Shown here piece by piece: positions 61,700 to 64,000 of a stretch of DNA of 64,000 nucleotides. The stretch lies in NCBI GenBank assembly GCA_963715745.1, contig OY970271.1, positions 1,116,001 to 1,180,000 of the forward strand, in the 5' to 3' direction. Source of the stretch: CAWGJF01 sp963715745. Lineage in GTDB: Bacteria; Bacteroidota; Ignavibacteria; Ignavibacteriales; Ignavibacteriaceae. The position numbers and the translations under genes were made by a program. Numbering within the stretch: the stretch's first letter is position 1; each line of letters starts with the position of its first letter. A model generated the notes under the pieces. The model was not told the origin of the DNA, made no database searches, and worked only from the letters and a program-made list of their open reading frames with translations.

Positions 61700-62734
61700 T
61701 TATAACCCCATATCAAACTGAAGCATCGGAACAAGGAACACTCCTTTAGATAAATCCTCAATCTCGGAAATAAAATAAATTCTGCTCCCAATAAGAATCC
61801 GTATATCCTGCGTAAAATCAAAGTAGATTCCCGGCGAAACATTAAACACATTTGCGTTTGCTTCACCACGCAAATCTTCAGTAATAACTGGATCATATGG
61901 AAATGGGATTAAAGGAAAGAAAGGGTAGTAATATTCATCATAATCCCTGGGCTCAAAATCTACAAGATTAAGATTTTGATATCCGGCTGTCAAAAACCAG
62001 TTCACCGGCCATTCTGGATAAATTGAATTTACTGTAAGAGATAAATAATAGTTTAAGTTGGCTTCTTTGTTTATATCGCGATAAAAAATTACTTCACTAA
62101 CAGAGTTTCCATTAATAATACTTGATTCCCTCACTACAACTGTAGAAGCATCATAAGCAACTTGCTGCCAGATGAGGCCTGCATCAAATCTTAATCCTAT
62201 GCGTTCTTCACCACCAAAAAATCCAATTCCAAATCTGCCGGTAGTTAGAGATTTACTTTTAGTTTGTGAAAATGCAAATCCACCTGAAAGAGCAAATTTG
62301 TCAAATGGTCTTAAATCAGCATCAAGCCCGATAGTAAAATCAGGAATATTCCATTTGAGATTTTCACCTCTGTATTCAAAAACATTTGCACCTTGTGTTT
62401 CGGTATATGTCCATCCTCCGGACTGATTGAAAATAGTATCAACCTGAAAATTGCCGGAAGCGTTAATAGGAGTATGTCCACTTATCATTCCGCTTACTGA
62501 TTTTGTTGTCCCGATGGAAAATCTTGGAGAAATCGTGATTGCTTTTTTATCAGGTGTTGTTATATTGATTGGAGTGGGACTAATTGGCGAGTTGACTTCA
62601 ATTTGCTGAAGATAAATTGTTTCTTTTACAGTGGTACAATTTGTTAATAGTAAGAGAAGAAAAATGCCGGAAAAAAATAAGCTGCCTGTTCTGAGTGAAT
62701 ATAAAATTTTTCTTTTGAAGTAAATGGATTTCAT
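61700..62734 (-). CDS. Lipoprotein with probable outer membrane barrel domain
   Basis: The 344-residue product has a lipoprotein-type signal (SGIFLLLLLTNCTTVKETIYLQQ, Cys in LTNC), with the N-terminal basic stretch KRKILYSLR, then from about residue 60 repeated amphipathic strands (FTIGLDADLRPFDKFALSGGFAFSQ, GRFGIGFFGGEERIGLRFDAGLIWQQ, LNYYLSLTVNS, NWFLTAGYQNLNLVDFEP, ISPRFSIG) as in outer membrane beta-barrels. A Tyr/Pro-rich loop (YDEYYYPFFPLIPFPYDP) is unusual. I do not recognise the family. GGGGAAAAT precedes the ATG. Confidence 0.75.
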   Translation of the reverse strand: MKSIYFKRKILYSLRTGSLFFSGIFLLLLLTNCTTVKETIYLQQIEVNSPISPTPINITTPDKKAITISPRFSIGTTKSVSGMISGHTPINASGNFQVDTIFNQSGGWTYTETQGANVFEYRGENLKWNIPDFTIGLDADLRPFDKFALSGGFAFSQTKSKSLTTGRFGIGFFGGEERIGLRFDAGLIWQQVAYDASTVVVRESSIINGNSVSEVIFYRDINKEANLNYYLSLTVNSIYPEWPVNWFLTAGYQNLNLVDFEPRDYDEYYYPFFPLIPFPYDPVITEDLRGEANANVFNVSPGIYFDFTQDIRILIGSRIYFISEIEDLSKGVFLVPMLQFDMGL

Positions 62735-62863
62735 ATTTTCCCCTTTAATTTTATTTAATGGAAACTGAAATCATAAAAATTGTAAGATATATGATTGAAA
62801 ATTATTGTACAGGTAAATATAGCAGAAGAAATGAATGATGAAACAGCGGGATAAATTTTTGGT

Positions 62864-64000
62864 CTAATCTACTTCTTTAACAAGGCTTATTATTGTATCG
62901 CCTTCTTCTGGTTTTGGCTCATTTTCCGGTGTTATTACTTCAAGTTTTTTACTTTCGGAAATTATGAACAATGGGATAACATTTGAAGAGTATTTTTCTT
63001 TAAACTTTTCGAAAGTGAAAGTATCAGTAATATTATTGGATTTCAGTTTTAGTTCACTTGAAAATAATTCATTTAATTTTTCGTAATTGAAGTCGTTTCC
63101 AAAAAGTATTCTCCCTCTAAGTGGTTTTGCAACCGACTCTTTTCTTGCTGATTCCTGTTTGTGAGGTGCCAGTTGAAATACTTTTGAAGTTCCTAAAACT
63201 TCGGTCAGGTGAAGAGACGCGAGTGAATTCACTTCATCATTTGGTGTTAAAGCGAGCAAGCTGCCGTATTTGCCTAAATCAATTTCATCAATTAAATATT
63301 CTGAAATAATACTGCCGTACATTGTATTTATTCCTGACATTCTTGCTTCATTAATATTTTCACGGTTTGTGTCAACCATAAGCACATCAAATCCTTTTGA
63401 TTTAAGAATGCTGCCAATTTCTCTTGCCCAGAAGTGTGAGCCTGCAATTATAACTCCCTGCGGATTCGGACTTGCCAATCCAAGCCATTTACCGAGAGGA
63501 ACTGCAATTAATCCGTAGAACGTTACTGTGCCTACAATAATTGAAAAGATTTCCGGAACCATAAAGCGGGCTTGCTCGAATCCTCCTTCAGAAATTAATT
63601 TTACTGCAAAAATTGATGTAACAGCAGCAGCAACAATCCCGCGGGGAGCCATCATTGAAAGGAAAACCTTTTCTTTCCAGCTTAAATCTGATTTTATTGT
63701 TGAGAAAAATATTGAAGCCGGACGGACAACAACTATCAATATTAAAAGGAAAGTAAGACTGTGAATTCCAAGATCGGCAAGATTTTCAACCTTAAGTCTG
63801 GCAGCTAGAATTATAAATAAAGTAGAGATTAATAATATTCCAAGATTTTCTTTAAACTCAATTATATGTTTTAGATTTGCCTGCTTCTGGTTTGCCATCA
63901 GGATACCTAATAATGTAACAGATAACAAACCGGATTCGGATTGTATCAGGTTTGAAGCAGTAAATATTCCAACGACGATCATAAGTGTAATGCTGCTGTG
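62864..64000 (-). CDS. Cation:proton antiporter with TrkA-N and TrkA-C domains, N-terminus missing
   Basis: The gene continues beyond the right edge: the frame is open from 63982 to 64000. The visible part has the C-terminal half of a CPA1/NhaP-like sodium/hydrogen exchanger with helices SLTFLLILIVVVRPASIFFS and the motif MMAPRGIVAAAVTSIFA, followed by a cytosolic TrkA-N Rossmann domain (GVIIAGSHFWAREIGSILKSKGFDVLMVDTNRENI, with ALTPNDEVNSLASLHLTEVLG) and a TrkA-C-like end (PLFIISESKKLEVITPENE). Regulation by a nucleotide bound to TrkA-N is likely. The transported ion, K+ or Na+, is unknown. Confidence 0.88.
   Translation of the reverse strand, partial: HSSITLMIVVGIFTASNLIQSESGLLSVTLLGILMANQKQANLKHIIEFKENLGILLISTLFIILAARLKVENLADLGIHSLTFLLILIVVVRPASIFFSTIKSDLSWKEKVFLSMMAPRGIVAAAVTSIFAVKLISEGGFEQARFMVPEIFSIIVGTVTFYGLIAVPLGKWLGLASPNPQGVIIAGSHFWAREIGSILKSKGFDVLMVDTNRENINEARMSGINTMYGSIISEYLIDEIDLGKYGSLLALTPNDEVNSLASLHLTEVLGTSKVFQLAPHKQESARKESVAKPLRGRILFGNDFNYEKLNELFSSELKLKSNNITDTFTFEKFKEKYSSNVIPLFIISESKKLEVITPENEPKPEEGDTIISLVKEVD

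Overview
The window looks like a contiguous piece of a low-GC, AT-rich chromosome of an Ignavibacteria-type bacterium (Bacteroidota/Chlorobi group). The evidence is: C-terminal 'YPNPFNP' type IX secretion sorting domains; a fused lpxC-fabZ gene; a gldC homologue; promoters with a TAnnTTTG -10 element, in the clearest cases combined with TTGACA and a 17-base spacer; an S46 peptidase; and a complete Gram-negative envelope programme (Bam, Skp, lipid A, heptose, TamB). This is inference from gene content; no rRNA or tRNA gene lies in the window.

Layout. 1-5531: the 3' part of a GH13 debranching enzyme, an exported protein of unknown function, and a convergent six-PAS hybrid histidine kinase. 5532-9006: an AT-rich gap, an mlaE-like permease, ilvE and a translationally coupled alkaline phosphatase. 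9007-10445: lexA under a promoter carrying two near-identical operator palindromes, followed closely by two small uncharacterised genes (a WYL-like protein and a possible nuclease-fold protein). 10534-21176: uppS-bamA-skp-skp-lpxD and lpxC/fabZ-lpxA-lipM-like-panB-propeller protein, an envelope biogenesis block whose core order resembles the bamA-skp-lpxD-fabZ-lpxA order of Proteobacteria. 21189-25986: two neighbouring type IX secretion substrates that are paralogous over most of the shorter one. 26043-37386: a five-gene operon hldA-hldC-tamB-rnr-(metallopeptidase/propeller/barrel protein). 37396-38457: an FmdB-like zinc ribbon gene and a lipoprotein. 38502-44766: prs-rplY-pth-hppA and rpsF-ssb-rpsR-rplI, ending in a clear terminator, with rpmB convergent. 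45255-54831: tsaC, a four-gene minus-strand operon (Lon-like protease, pyruvate kinase, AmmeMemoRadiSam-type radical SAM enzyme, SDR), a class V aminotransferase, a DUF2911 protein and a phosphohexomutase. 55005-64000: a zinc ribbon protein, an S46 dipeptidyl-peptidase, outer-membrane-type proteins, a nuclease, gldC, cydAB and a truncated cation:proton antiporter.

Most genes are housekeeping or envelope genes. There is no prophage, insertion sequence, CRISPR array or recognisable defence island. The points most worth following are the lexA operator/operon, the phosphoacceptor Asp-to-Glu change in the hybrid kinase receiver, the metalloprotease-propeller-barrel protein, the SSB that lacks the usual C-terminal tip, and the T9SS paralogue pair.
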